The notes: generated from the sequence alone by a model not told the origin. A stretch of DNA of 5,116 bases from Methanosphaera sp. rholeuAM6 (GCA_003266105.1 MVAA01000027.1:15499-20614); one strand, 5' to 3'; counted from the first letter of the stretch, positions 1-5,070 are shown. Translations and numbers: made by a program.

Positions 1-17
1 CACATAATTAAATTATT

Positions 18-25
18 GGACGTGA
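18..25 (+). promoter_or_regulatory. Shine-Dalgarno site fixing the dapL start
   Basis: GGACGTGA differs by one base from GGAGGTGA, the sequence complementary to the archaeal 16S rRNA 3' end. It ends 5 nt before the ATG at 31. This spacing resembles that of the histone gene further on, so it argues for the ATG at 31 and against the longer frame from TTG 16. Confidence 0.7.
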
Positions 26-30
26 ATGAT

Positions 31-1266
31 ATGGTAGTAAATGTAAACGAATATTATAGTAACATACAAAACAATTATTTGTTTGTAGAAATAGCTAGAC
101 GGGTAGATAAATATCAGGAAGAAAACCCTGATGCTGATTTGATTAAAATGGGTATTGGGGATGTGACAAGACCTTTAACAAAAACTGTTATAAAAGCATT
201 TCATGATGCAGTGGATGAAATGGGAGTTGGAGAAACTTTTCGTGGATATGGTCCGGAACAAGGATATGATTTCCTTATAGAAGATGTAATTAAAAATGAT
301 TTTGAACCTTTGGGTGTAGAGCTTAAAACATCAGAAGTGTTTATCAGTGACGGAGCAAAATGTGATACGGGTAATTTCCAAGAATTATTCTCACAGGACA
401 ATGTTATTGCAGTGACTGATCCGGTATATCCTGTATATGTTGACAGTAACGTTATGGCAGGACGCAGCGGCAAGATTAATGAAGATGGTTTCTATGAAAA
501 CATTGTTTATTTACCTTGTACTAGCGAGAACAATTTTGTACCTGCACTTCCTGAGGAAGATGTTGATATTATTTATTTATGTTTCCCGAATAATCCTACC
601 GGTACAACATTAACGAAAGATCAACTTAAAGTATGGGTTGATTATGCTCGTGAAAATAATGCCTTAATATTATTTGATGCTGCATATGAAGCATTTATTG
701 CTTCTGATAATGTTCCTCATTCAATATATGAAATTGAAGGAGCTAAAGATGTTGCAGTTGAATTTAGAAGTTATTCTAAAGTTGCTGGTTTTACTGGTAC
801 TCGTTGCGGCTATTGTGTCGTTCCTGAGGAAGTATATGTTAAAAATGAAGCAGGTGAAGATGTACAACTTAATCCATTGTGGAACAGAAGACAATCCACC
901 AAGTTTAATGGTGTTAGTTATCCTGTTCAAAGAGCTGCACAGGCAATATACACTCCTGAAGGAAAGAAAGAAATTCAGGAAAATCTTGACTATTACATGA
1001 AAAATGCAAAGGCTATCAGAGAAAGTTTGGAAAAAATTGGCTTGGATGTGTATGGTGGAGTGGATTCCCCTTATATCTGGTTTAAAACACCGAATAATAT
1101 CGATTCTTGGACATTCTTTGACATTTTATTGGACCAGGCTCATGTTGTAAGTACTCCTGGTGCCGGTTTTGGTCCTAGTGGTGAAGGTTATATTAGATTA
1201 ACTGCTTTTAACACTTATGAAAAGACTGTTGAAGCTATGGAAAGAATTTCTAAGTTAGAATTTTAA
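31..1266 (+). CDS. dapL: LL-diaminopimelate aminotransferase (DapL)
   Basis: This is a PLP-dependent fold-type I aminotransferase that converts tetrahydrodipicolinate plus glutamate directly to LL-diaminopimelate and 2-oxoglutarate. It bypasses the succinyl/acetyl steps of lysine synthesis; in Methanobacteriales, lysine also goes into pseudomurein. From the ATG at 31 it is 411 aa, the usual family length. Visible motifs are GIGDVTRPL (41-49), SDGAKCD (106-112, typical of DapL), NNPTG (187-191), DAAY (216-219), the Schiff-base lysine K250 in SYSKVAGFTGTR, and the C-terminal substrate-carboxylate arginine R389 in YIRLTAF, preceded by STPGAGFGP. The order and spacing match the plant and chlamydial enzymes as I remember them. 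The start at 31 is preferred because a near-consensus Shine-Dalgarno site lies at 18-25; the frame is also open upstream from TTG 16 and GTG 22, but these overlap that site. The gene looks intact. Its promoter lies outside the window. It stands alone here, with no other lysine gene visible beside it. Confidence 0.95.
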   Translation: MVVNVNEYYSNIQNNYLFVEIARRVDKYQEENPDADLIKMGIGDVTRPLTKTVIKAFHDAVDEMGVGETFRGYGPEQGYDFLIEDVIKNDFEPLGVELKTSEVFISDGAKCDTGNFQELFSQDNVIAVTDPVYPVYVDSNVMAGRSGKINEDGFYENIVYLPCTSENNFVPALPEEDVDIIYLCFPNNPTGTTLTKDQLKVWVDYARENNALILFDAAYEAFIASDNVPHSIYEIEGAKDVAVEFRSYSKVAGFTGTRCGYCVVPEEVYVKNEAGEDVQLNPLWNRRQSTKFNGVSYPVQRAAQAIYTPEGKKEIQENLDYYMKNAKAIRESLEKIGLDVYGGVDSPYIWFKTPNNIDSWTFFDILLDQAHVVSTPGAGFGPSGEGYIRLTAFNTYEKTVEAMERISKLEF

Positions 1267-1291
1267 TTCCACCCCATATTATATTTTTTAA

Positions 1292-1339
1292 ATATTGATT
1301 TTTGTTTTATACAAATTTCAATATGACTATATTTTTTTT
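1292..1339 (+). terminator. dapL terminator: hairpin plus T8 tract
   Basis: ATATTGA (1292-1298) pairs with TCAATAT (1318-1324). Inside it, TTTGT (1301-1305) pairs with ACAAA (1311-1315) around a 5-nt loop, with a 2x2 T/T internal loop between the two stems. Seven bases after the stem comes a run of eight T (1332-1339). A further T6 lies earlier at 1284-1289. Archaeal termination mostly needs only the T-tract, so the hairpin may be accessory. The site lies between the dapL stop and the histone promoter and would separate the two units. Confidence 0.55.
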
Positions 1340-1359
1340 ACAATTTTTACATTTTTATG

Positions 1360-1374
1360 CAAAATACTTATATA
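1360..1374 (+). promoter_or_regulatory. Histone gene promoter (BRE and TATA box)
   Basis: CTTATATA at 1367-1374 is a near-canonical archaeal TATA box, preceded by an A-rich BRE-like stretch (CAAAATA, 1360-1366). A start point about 25 nt downstream would fall near 1396 and give a short leader of about 20 nt holding the Shine-Dalgarno site. The strong TATA box and strong ribosome site suit a highly expressed chromatin protein. Confidence 0.7.
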
Positions 1375-1400
1375 CTCCTTACTACAATATTATTAAATAA

Positions 1401-1409
1401 AGGAGATGA
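1401..1409 (+). promoter_or_regulatory. Strong Shine-Dalgarno site of the histone gene
   Basis: AGGAGATGA matches AGGAGGTGA at eight of nine positions and ends 6 nt before the ATG at 1416. It is the best ribosome binding site in the window and confirms the histone start. Confidence 0.8.
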
Positions 1410-1415
1410 CAAAAC

Positions 1416-1625
1416 ATGACTGAAATACCAAAAGCACCAGTTACAAGAATTGTAAAAAAAGCAGGTGCAGAAAGAATTAGTAAAGAAGCAGAAGAAAAAA
1501 TTGTTGAAGCTGTAGAAGCTTACGCATGCAGATTAGGTAAAAAAGTATTTGATAATGCAAATCATGCAGGTAGAAAAACTATTCAACCTGAAGATGTCGA
1601 ATTAGCAACAAAAAAATACTGCTAA
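1416..1625 (+). CDS. Archaeal histone (HMf family)
   Basis: This is a 69-aa single histone fold that dimerises and wraps DNA in archaeal nucleosomes. The family signatures are clear: P-x-AP-x-x-RI (5-12), KKAGAERIS (14-22) with DNA-contacting R20, and the second-loop NHAGRKTI (49-56) with R53-K54-T55, followed by PEDVELA (58-64). Length equals HMfA/HMfB. By hand alignment to HMfB, the dimer-dimer interface residues H49 and D59 are kept as H50 and D60, but L46 is replaced by N47. The stacking positions K30, E34 and R48 become E31, A35 and N49. It carries two cysteines, C38 in the long helix and C69 as the last residue; HMfA and HMfB have none. It has its own promoter and terminator, so it is probably monocistronic. 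Methanobacteriales usually carry several histone paralogs, so I give no specific gene name. Confidence 0.96.
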   Translation: MTEIPKAPVTRIVKKAGAERISKEAEEKIVEAVEAYACRLGKKVFDNANHAGRKTIQPEDVELATKKYC

Positions 1626-1638
1626 GTTAACTTCGATA

Positions 1639-1652
1639 TTTTTTCTTTTTTT
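1639..1652 (+). terminator. Oligo-T terminator of the histone gene
   Basis: A run of 13 T broken by one C begins 13 nt after the histone stop codon, the typical archaeal terminator form. I see no convincing stem before it. The rest of the convergent gap up to 1770 is AT-rich, without a gene. Confidence 0.6.
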
Positions 1653-1744
1653 AACCCCCTTTAATATGAACTATTTTTAAACATTTTATATTAACAATTT
1701 TCTATTTTTGAAATATGTATAAAAAATGAATTAATAAGATAATA

Positions 1745-1764
1745 CAAAAATACAATTGTGTATT
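1745..1764 (-). terminator. Terminator of the MFS gene: hairpin with T-tract
   Basis: Just past the stop of the minus-strand transporter, AATACA (1749-1754) and TGTATT (1759-1764) form perfect 6-bp arms around a 4-nt loop. Read on the minus strand, the stem runs straight into TTTTTG (A-run at 1746-1750 on the plus strand). This is the shape of a bacterial-type intrinsic terminator, although the stem has only one G-C pair and is weak. Confidence 0.5.
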
Positions 1765-1769
1765 AAAAA

Positions 1770-3140
1770 TTATGTTTTTGATTTAACGCCAACTAATGAT
1801 AAAATAACGGCAATTACACATAATATTGTCGAAAAGATCATAGTTATATGACTACTTTGTACTAACAGATGATAGTTGGATGGAACAATCTGTACATTTC
1901 CCATAACAAATGAAAAGATTAAAGTCAACAATCCCAAACTAAATGATTGACCTATTGTTCTAACAGTAGATAACGAAGCGGATGCTATTGGAATATCCTT
2001 TTTCTCCACACTTCCCAATATTATATTGCTGTTTGGTGATGAAAATAATCCAAATCCGACTCCCTGCAATATCATTGCTATTATTATCACATATAATGGT
2101 GTTGATTCATTCAGGAACGTTAAAATAAACATGGCTATAGTTACCATGGCCATACCTGCTGATGCTATAATTTTTGGTTCAATCTTATCGGATAATTTTC
2201 CAGAAAATGGTGCAACTATTGCCATTAATAATGGTGAAACTATTAAAATGATTCCAGTAGTCTCCGGTTTAAGTCCATTTAAATACTGAAAGTGATAATT
2301 TAAAATATATGTTACAACAAAAGTTGCAAAATAACTAATGAAAGATGCAATATTTGAAGAAGCATACTTTAGATTATAGAATAATTTAATGTCATATATA
2401 GGATTTTGTATTTTTAACTCATATTTGGCAAAAATAATTAAAACAACCACACCCACTACTGCCAATAAAAGACCCGTCATTTCATTCAAAACAGTAAAGC
2501 CATACATTAACAGTGAAATCCCAAGCATATACAAAATTGAACCTTTAACATCCAGAGGAACGTCAACATCCATTGACCATTCACTAGAGATTCTACTCAA
2601 CAGGAATATTGATATAAAGATTAATGGTAATGTAATATAAAATATACTTCTCCAAGAGGAATACTGAACCAATAATCCACCAATTGTAGGAGCACTGGTT
2701 AAACCAACATAAACTCCCATAACTGTTAATCCAACAGCCTGACCCCTTTTTTGTGGAGATATTTGGGCAGTAATCATGGCCATGACATTTACAAACAATA
2801 TTGAAGAGCCCACAGCCTGTATAATTCTTGCTAATAAAATAAATATTTCGTTGGGGGCTATACCAGACAATACTGCTCCAATAATATAAATTAACAAACC
2901 GATTATTAAAGTTCGTTTCAGTCCGTATTTGCCACATATCTTACCAAAAGGAACACTTGTAATTGCAATAACTAATAAGTATACGTTAACAATCCAGTTT
3001 TGCATAATATTACTGATTTGAAAATCGTTTGCTATGGTTGGTAATGCCACACTAAGTGCATTAGAATTAAATGCAACGGCAAAAGAACATAATATGCCAA
3101 TAATTATCACATAACGATTCAAGGTATCATCCGATATCAT
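1770..3140 (-). CDS. MFS exporter, DHA2 (14-TM, EmrB/QacA-like) type
   Basis: This 456-aa membrane protein has about 14 hydrophobic segments (the first at roughly residues 9-35, the last ending near 453), as expected for proton-coupled DHA2 drug exporters. Signatures include SVALPTIANDF after helix 1 (motif D1 region), GKICGKYGLKR (66-76, motif A between helices 2 and 3), R105 in ARIIQAVGSS (motif B), and SAPTIGG (149-155, antiporter motif C), followed by WRSIFYI. A second motif A-like GKLSDKI occurs in the C-terminal half. Two usual acidic residues are missing: motif D1 has N25 where Asp is usual, and motif A has G70 in place of Asp. The substrate cannot be told from sequence; export of toxic compounds is the family expectation, not a demonstration. 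The start ATG (3138-3140) has no clear Shine-Dalgarno site. No adjacent regulator is co-transcribed with it. Confidence 0.88.
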   Translation of the reverse strand: MISDDTLNRYVIIIGILCSFAVAFNSNALSVALPTIANDFQISNIMQNWIVNVYLLVIAITSVPFGKICGKYGLKRTLIIGLLIYIIGAVLSGIAPNEIFILLARIIQAVGSSILFVNVMAMITAQISPQKRGQAVGLTVMGVYVGLTSAPTIGGLLVQYSSWRSIFYITLPLIFISIFLLSRISSEWSMDVDVPLDVKGSILYMLGISLLMYGFTVLNEMTGLLLAVVGVVVLIIFAKYELKIQNPIYDIKLFYNLKYASSNIASFISYFATFVVTYILNYHFQYLNGLKPETTGIILIVSPLLMAIVAPFSGKLSDKIEPKIIASAGMAMVTIAMFILTFLNESTPLYVIIIAMILQGVGFGLFSSPNSNIILGSVEKKDIPIASASLSTVRTIGQSFSLGLLTLIFSFVMGNVQIVPSNYHLLVQSSHITMIFSTILCVIAVILSLVGVKSKT

Positions 3141-3179
3141 AATATTCTATTTGTATTTTAAAGTTTAAATAATGAAAAA

Positions 3180-3189
3180 ATTTATAATA
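3180..3189 (-). promoter_or_regulatory. Candidate TATA box for the MFS gene
   Basis: Read on the minus strand this is TATTATAAAT, centred about 45 nt upstream of the transporter ATG, which would place transcription start near 3160 with a leader of about 20 nt. A second TATA-like element lies further up at 3242-3251 (AAATATAAAG on the minus strand). The whole region is so AT-rich that the choice between them is uncertain. Confidence 0.35.
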
Positions 3190-3200
3190 ATAGAATCCAT

Positions 3201-3215
3201 GATAACTTGATTATC
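3201..3215. promoter_or_regulatory. Inverted repeat upstream of the MFS promoter
   Basis: GATAA (3201-3205) and TTATC (3211-3215) are exact inverted arms around 5 nt, just upstream of the candidate TATA box of the transporter gene. The size and place would suit a dimeric regulator, but 5-bp AT-rich arms can occur by chance. Confidence 0.25.
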
Positions 3216-3268
3216 TTTAGAGTTACGGTTTAATCTTAAAACTTTATATTTTTAATTATACACTCATT

Positions 3269-3282
3269 TTAACATCGGTTAA
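3269..3282. repeat. Short perfect inverted repeat TTAAC-ATCG-GTTAA
   Basis: Perfect 5-bp arms around a 4-nt spacer lie between the end of the DUF3467-like gene and the MFS promoter region, next to the T-tract of the upstream operon. It may be part of a terminator structure or an operator of the transporter gene; the sequence does not decide. Confidence 0.25.
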
Positions 3283-3286
3283 GCAT

Positions 3287-3312
3287 AAAAAAAACTTATG
3301 ATACGTTGTCAT
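3287..3312 (-). terminator. Oligo-T terminator of the winged-helix/DUF3467 operon
   Basis: On the minus strand, 25 nt after the DUF3467-like stop, a weak stem (ATGA/TCAT arms, 3298-3312) is followed 3 nt later by eight T (3287-3294). The T8 run is the convincing part. It would end the two-gene operon before the transporter gene on the same strand. Confidence 0.5.
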
Positions 3313-3336
3313 GAGAAAGGAATAAAAATTTGGGGG

Positions 3337-3600
3337 TTAAAAATTATTAGAAGCTAAATTATCTTCCAATACTTGAATTATGTTTCTAGCTACCTGTGGT
3401 GTCATTACCACCTGTGCTACACATTCCTGTATCATTTCAACATTTCCATAGTCATCGCTTGCTAACTTTTCTTCTAGAAATGCAACACGTATTTGATCTT
3501 GTGAGCCTACACATACTGCACCAGATACAGGTTTACTTGGTTCATTGTTAAATTTTATTTTAGGCATTTGTGCATCATTTAAATTGTTTAAATTATCCAT
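3337..3600 (-). CDS. Small DUF3467-like protein
   Basis: This is an 87-aa protein of unknown function. After a polar, Asn-rich N-terminus (1-25) it has a beta-rich middle (SGAVCVGSQDQIRVAF, about 26-41), then QECVAQVVMTPQVARNIIQVLEDNL (about 59-83). The layout of strand-rich core, hydrophobic strand, [VI]-[MV]-[ML]-TP, then a helix with A-[KR]-x-[IL]-[IL]-x-x-L-x-[DE]-N is what I recall for DUF3467 proteins, which are small and uncharacterised. The assignment is by eye and is tentative. There are two cysteines (C30, C60). The ATG at 3598-3600 lies inside the end of the winged-helix gene, giving an 8-bp overlap, and AAAGGA (3611-3616, minus-strand reading) provides a ribosome site about 10 nt upstream. 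The two are therefore very likely made together and may act together. Confidence 0.85.
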   Translation of the reverse strand: MDNLNNLNDAQMPKIKFNNEPSKPVSGAVCVGSQDQIRVAFLEEKLASDDYGNVEMIQECVAQVVMTPQVARNIIQVLEDNLASNNF

Positions 3601-4123
3601 AATTCATACTTCCTTTGTCGTAATCTCTATTTATATACTGTGTTAATATTATATCTGTGTCTAATTTATTTGATGAGATGATTTTTGAAGCGTTTTTTGT
3701 AAATTCGGGATATTGTTTTGTAATGGATATTTCTTCACCATGTTCTATTTTTTCTAGTTCAGCATCCATGTCTACTTCATATTCAAAACTATCCAAGAAT
3801 TTTTCAAATTCTTCATCTGATAAAGCTTCACCTATTATTTCATTAGATTTTTCAAGTTCATCATTCATAACAAGTTCTGCTAACGTTATTTGTGTTTTTA
3901 TAAGCGTTTTTACAATTCTGGATGAAACATTAACAGTATATGTTAATCCTTCCTTGTTTAGAATGTTTTCTTCTACAAGCTCATTTATAAATGAATCTAA
4001 TGTAACTCTAGATATGTTTGCACCTACTGCTATCTCTTTTTTTGAATATGATCTTTCAGGGTTTACTAAAACATAATTTATTACTTTTACTTGCGGATAT
4101 TTGCCAAATATTCGTTCATACAT
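3593..4123 (-). CDS. Winged-helix transcriptional regulator-like protein
   Basis: A 176-aa protein. Residues about 1-75 form a winged helix-turn-helix: helix 1 (YPQVKVINYVLVNPE), helix 2 (SKKEIAVGANI), recognition helix (SRVTLDSFINELVEENIL), then a short wing (YTVNV). The following SSRIVKTLIKTQITLAEL resembles the dimerising helix often seen after the wing in archaeal regulators. The remainder (about 95-176) is acidic and helical (SDEEFEKFLDSFEYEVDMDAELEKIEHGEE) with no family I recognise. A cytoplasmic DNA-binding role is inferred from the fold. The start is supported by TGAGATGAT (4127-4135, minus-strand reading), a good Shine-Dalgarno match 3 nt before the ATG. It is the first gene of an operon with the DUF3467-like gene and is divergent from a second winged-helix gene. 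Its own promoter region carries a palindrome, so autoregulation is possible. Confidence 0.88.
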   Translation of the reverse strand: MYERIFGKYPQVKVINYVLVNPERSYSKKEIAVGANISRVTLDSFINELVEENILNKEGLTYTVNVSSRIVKTLIKTQITLAELVMNDELEKSNEIIGEALSDEEFEKFLDSFEYEVDMDAELEKIEHGEEISITKQYPEFTKNASKIISSNKLDTDIILTQYINRDYDKGSMNYG

Positions 4124-4168
4124 ATAATCATCTCAGGTTTATTTATTAAACACAATTTTTTAAAAAGA

Positions 4169-4187
4169 TAAAAATGTACAGTTTTTA
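4169..4187. promoter_or_regulatory. Interrupted palindrome, candidate operator
   Basis: TAAAAA (4169-4174), the palindrome TGTACA (4175-4180), one extra G (4181), then TTTTTA (4182-4187). Apart from the single inserted G it is fully symmetrical over 18 bases. It lies between the candidate shared TATA element and the winged-helix gene start, so a bound protein could block that gene. GTTTTTAAAC (4181-4190) overlaps its right arm as a second small inverted repeat. No binding is shown; the inference rests on symmetry and position. Confidence 0.35.
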
Positions 4188-4196
4188 AACATATTA

Positions 4197-4204
4197 TTAT
4201 ATAA
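4197..4204. promoter_or_regulatory. Symmetrical TATA element in the divergent promoter region
   Basis: TTATATAA is a perfect palindrome, so it reads as a TATA box on both strands. For the plus-strand gene at 4229 its centre is about 28 nt before the ATG, as expected for a leaderless transcript. For the minus-strand winged-helix gene it would give a leader of roughly 50 nt. Another TATA-like run (4216-4224) is too close to the ATG at 4229 to serve that gene but could serve the minus strand. Confidence 0.45.
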
Positions 4205-4228
4205 GATAAATCTAATATATAAAAGTAT

Positions 4229-4486
4229 ATGAAAATCAATGATGACTTGGAAAGAGATATTTTATCAACTCTTTTTAAACATGGATGCATAGGAAAACAC
4301 CATACTCCCATAATAAATCTTTGCAAAAACCTAAACCAATATTCCTGTAAAGAAATTAAAAAAGGGATAACGTCCCTACGTAAAAAACAGTTAATAAACA
4401 TTTATAAAACATATCATGGAATAGATGTTAGAATAGTACCCTCAAAATTAAAGGAAATAAAAATAATAATAGAAAAAGAATATTAG
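4229..4486 (+). CDS. Small winged-helix-like protein, unknown function
   Basis: An 85-aa, Lys/Ile-rich, basic protein. LERDILSTLFKHGCIG (7-22) looks like helix 1, HTPIINLCKNLN (24-35) like helix 2, and CKEIKKGITSLRKKQLINIYKTYHG (about 40-64) like a recognition helix running into a wing; IDVRIVPSKLKEIKIIIEKEY closes with a strand and a helix. The pattern GCIGKHHTPI followed by a K-rich helix and wing is reminiscent of small uncharacterised Methanobacteriales proteins, but I cannot name a family. The coding reading is preferred over the open minus-strand frame at 4087-4401, whose product is a poor, Cys/Phe/Ile-rich sequence crossing the promoter region. There is no Shine-Dalgarno site, and the TATA spacing suggests a leaderless mRNA. 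Its stop codon overlaps the stop of the next gene by 4 bp. It contains C21, C34 and C40, and no methionine after the first. Confidence 0.78.
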   Translation: MKINDDLERDILSTLFKHGCIGKHHTPIINLCKNLNQYSCKEIKKGITSLRKKQLINIYKTYHGIDVRIVPSKLKEIKIIIEKEY

Positions 4487-5016
4487 ATGAACATGGTATC
4501 ATGAATTTCAACCATTTTACGTTCAAACTCAACATCATCAATAGTTCCATCAATAAACTGGATTTTTAAATCAAATACTTTAGTAAATAATGATAGTTGC
4601 GGTAAAATTATTTTCAATAAATAATTAATAGATTCAAGATTAATTATTTCCTCATAAACCAAAACATCCGAAACATTATAATTCAATAAAGCCTCATCAA
4701 GTTCATACTGTAACTTATCAAATAAATACAATACCATCAACTGAATATCCATAAATTCAGGATAGATGTCATCTTCAAAATTTTCATCCTGACCAAAGAA
4801 AGCTAATAATAATGGAAAAACTCTTTTTGAAGCATATTTCATTATACCTGTCAATTCTATATAAGTTTCACTGGAAAATACATTGTTTTCGATAATCTTA
4901 TCTATTTTATCTACAATTTCATAATAATCAGTTAAAAGTAGGTTTACATACTTAATGTATTCCTCAAAGTCATCATTCATTGTTAAAAAATCATCATTAA
5001 CTAATTCTTTAGCCAT
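4483..5016 (-). CDS. Acidic helical protein of unknown function
   Basis: A 177-aa protein that I do not recognise. By hand count it has about 37 Asp/Glu against 13 Lys/Arg, one His, no Cys and no Trp. Most of it should be helical, with Leu/Ile/Tyr-rich amphipathic stretches: DDFEEYIKYVNLLLTDYYEI (about 15-34), RVFPLLLAFFG (65-75), MDIQLMVLYLFDKLQYELDEALLNY (about 89-113) and NYLLKIILPQLSLFTKVFDL (about 131-150). The end, FIDGTIDDVEFERKMVEIHD, is a charged segment. I see no signal peptide or clear membrane segment, so it is probably cytoplasmic. The ATG at 5014-5016 has AGAGTGAT (5021-5028, minus-strand reading) 4 nt before it; another ATG at 5018-5020 leads to a stop after two codons. It converges on the small winged-helix gene with no gap between them. 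Confidence 0.82.
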   Translation of the reverse strand: MAKELVNDDFLTMNDDFEEYIKYVNLLLTDYYEIVDKIDKIIENNVFSSETYIELTGIMKYASKRVFPLLLAFFGQDENFEDDIYPEFMDIQLMVLYLFDKLQYELDEALLNYNVSDVLVYEEIINLESINYLLKIILPQLSLFTKVFDLKIQFIDGTIDDVEFERKMVEIHDTMFI

Positions 5017-5062
5017 TCATATCACTCTTTAAATCTTAATAATATTGTATTTTTTTAAAGTC

Positions 5063-5070
5063 ATATATAA
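5063..5070 (-). promoter_or_regulatory. TATA box of the acidic-protein gene
   Basis: On the minus strand this reads TTATATAT, centred about 50 nt before the ATG. Transcription would start near 5041, giving a leader of about 25 nt containing the Shine-Dalgarno-like site at 5021-5028. The remaining bases to 5116 hold nothing I can identify. Confidence 0.55.

Noticed and set aside
16..30. Longer dapL start at TTG 16 (or GTG 22)
   Set aside because: These codons lie within or against the GGACGTGA Shine-Dalgarno site, which is correctly spaced for the ATG at 31; the extra five residues add nothing conserved.
201..473. Open minus-strand frame of 90 codons inside dapL
   Set aside because: It is antisense to a well-conserved enzyme, its product has no recognisable character, and I see no promoter or ribosome site for it.
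674..1000. Open plus-strand frame of 108 codons inside dapL
   Set aside because: It is out of frame within conserved dapL sequence including the PLP lysine; the Leu/Met-rich product is typical of a frame-shifted shadow.
1267..1415. Riboswitch or small RNA between dapL and the histone gene
   Set aside because: The only structure is the AT-rich stem before a T8 tract, best explained as a terminator; there is no conserved aptamer-like core and the histone leader is only about 20 nt.
2593..2937. Second minus-strand frame inside the MFS gene
   Set aside because: It overlaps conserved motifs A to C of the transporter in another frame; its Tyr/Trp/Asn-rich product is a shadow, and no frameshift is needed to explain the transporter.
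3657..4076. Open plus-strand frame of 139 codons opposite the winged-helix gene
   Set aside because: The Ser/Phe-rich product is what antisense of Glu/Lys-rich coding sequence gives; the opposite strand has a clear winged helix and ribosome site.
4087..4401. Open minus-strand frame of 104 codons across the divergent promoter region
   Set aside because: It overlaps both winged-helix genes and their promoter region, and has an implausible composition.
3337..5016. Toxin-antitoxin or phage defence locus
   Set aside because: The small overlapping genes are suggestive in size, but I see no nuclease, kinase, acetyltransferase or other effector motif, no integrase and no attachment repeats.
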